A DNA stretch of 64,000 nt, taken from positions 9,981,625 to 10,045,624 of the forward strand of contig OZ007509.1 in the NCBI GenBank assembly GCA_963931865.1, in the 5' to 3' direction. Under the pieces are notes generated by a model. It was not told the DNA's origin. It worked only from the letters and a program-made list of their open reading frames with translations, and ran no database searches. Position 1 is the first letter of the stretch. Each line of letters begins with the position of its first letter. The DNA is from Axinella damicornis (Eukaryota > Porifera > Demospongiae > Axinellida > Axinellidae). The position numbers were made by a program, and so were the translations under genes. This document shows, piece by piece, positions 62,978-64,000 of the stretch.

Positions 62978-63554
62978 TTTGGGTCAGTACTGATGATGAC
63001 GTGGTCAGAATTTCTCCATGTACTCCACTGAGCCCAGGAGTTATTTGTCCACTTACAGCACTCACAACTTCGCCAGCACAGTGAGTTTCAGAACATAAGA
63101 ATCAGTGAAATATGACTGTGCAGTCGTGGGCCATTCATAAACGTTAACGTTGTACTGACAGTGAAAGTAGGAGAGCACCAAGATGAGTTTATGCACCCAA
63201 AATCATATGTTAGGGTCAGTGTATGATAGCGATCACGACAGTACAGACAGAATTTTTGTAGGCCATTAGCAAGTAATCAAACATTAAACATCTACGTGGC
63301 ACAACTTATCGCATGCAGCAGCAAGAAAGTATGTGCTTATTGTGAGTATGAGCTTATTAGCGGTAATGGATCCCAATCATGGCATTGCCAAGCTGACGAA
63401 GATGCTGTCTGTCTGAACAAGAGCGTTGTGCGATGTCACCATATCTACAAGGGAGTATGGTCCCCTACTGCATGTCAGTGACGAGATTCTTCATATTAAA
63501 CAGGTATAATGGCCGTGTCCATTTTGCCTTGCAAACGGAGAGGTGGTAGTAGGC
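62978..63554. other. No feature recognised
   Basis: A 61-codon + strand frame at 63296 has spaced Cys/His (CAYCEYELI, WHC, RCHH), but no splice or family support was found. Confidence 0.4.
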
Positions 63555-63828
63555 TACCGTAGTCGCGCGTTATTAGGCACATCACTTATAGGTGCATATT
63601 CGCTGTTAGGCGCAGGTTCAACTCTCGTCCCTGGTAAGCTATGCAGTTTTCTTCCAGAAACTCTGCCATTTTCGATCCTTCAGAGTGGAAAACAGCTATA
63701 TTCGAATTGAAGCGCGCTTCCTATTCAAGGAATGTCATTATTGTTATTAGGCGCATCTCACTTATAGGCGCTTATTTCCTTCCTGTGGAGTTATAGGCAC
63801 ATGCGCCTAATAATGCGCGACTACGGTA
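63555..63828. mobile_element. TIR element with TACCGTAGTCGCGCGTTATT ends
   Basis: The left end TACCGTAGTCGCGCGTTATT and right AATAATGCGCGACTACGGTA are inverted and extend through TAGGCGCAT modules. 274 bp. GGTTCAACTCTCGTCCC inside resembles a pol III B box, but no A box is evident. Related to 37496-37985. Confidence 0.8.
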
Positions 63829-64000
63829 CGTCCTTTGAGAATTGTCATGTAAGTGTTCGCTATCCAGCGTAGCTTTGAGTGTGTCAGGTGCTTCTGCACG
63901 ATCCATTGTAGTATCTCTCTAACTCGTGAACACAAATCGACATGACAGCATTTTTGGGGGTGTATGCACTAATTAATTATACATAAGGACAGGAACGAAG

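Noticed and set aside
63296..63481. Cys/His-rich 61-codon frame as a zinc finger protein
   Set aside because: Spacing does not match a zinc finger class I know, and no splice context or repeat copy supports it.
63605..63635. tRNA gene suggested by GGTTCAACTCTCGTCCC
   Set aside because: No A box, acceptor stem or anticodon arm; the segment lies inside a TIR element.

Overview
This is a eukaryotic, intron-rich, repeat-laden nuclear window. It suggests an invertebrate animal. A marine sponge is my best guess from the transposon mix (ISL2EU-type, hAT, Mutator-like, Penelope-like), the frequent ACATGTAC repeats and the dense small inverted-repeat elements, but lineage is inferred weakly and no marker gene settles it.

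One well supported host gene dominates: a kinesin-5 (KIF11/Eg5/BimC) on the + strand. It is read here as 25 exons from 2905 to 55026, with every splice phase consistent. The exons total 3,238 nt (about 6% of a 52 kb span) and encode about 1,078 residues: the motor from beta strand 2 onward, neck linker, coiled-coil stalk, BimC box, KEN box and stop. The first exon, with the N-terminus and the first motor strand, was not found and probably lies before base 1. A second gene, on the - strand, ends at 61474-61825, so the two genes are convergent.

The introns and the 6 kb intergenic gap are layers of transposons. The main families are: (1) fold-back elements ending TAGCCTCG...CGAGGCTA with 9-bp target duplications; (2) 0.4-0.6 kb elements with an internal minisatellite and a terminal hairpin, resembling Helitron/DINE elements; (3) a large palindromic MITE with a GTGCATTATCTAGATAATGCAC core; (4) hAT, piggyBac-like and other TIR elements; (5) Penelope-like GIY-YIG and Ty3/gypsy fragments. 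Insertions are nested up to four levels deep at 48.8-51.4 kb.

Two elements carry genes. A 2.3 kb TIR element with TTA duplications (24862-27193) sits inside a 9-bp-duplication-type element and holds a four-exon gene for a ubiquitin-like/coiled-coil/SUMO-interacting-motif protein, with no transposase visible. A 2.5 kb ISL2EU-like element (about 56231-58701) holds convergent remnants of a THAP-DDE transposase and a SAP-domain accessory gene, with an internal inversion of about 190 bp.
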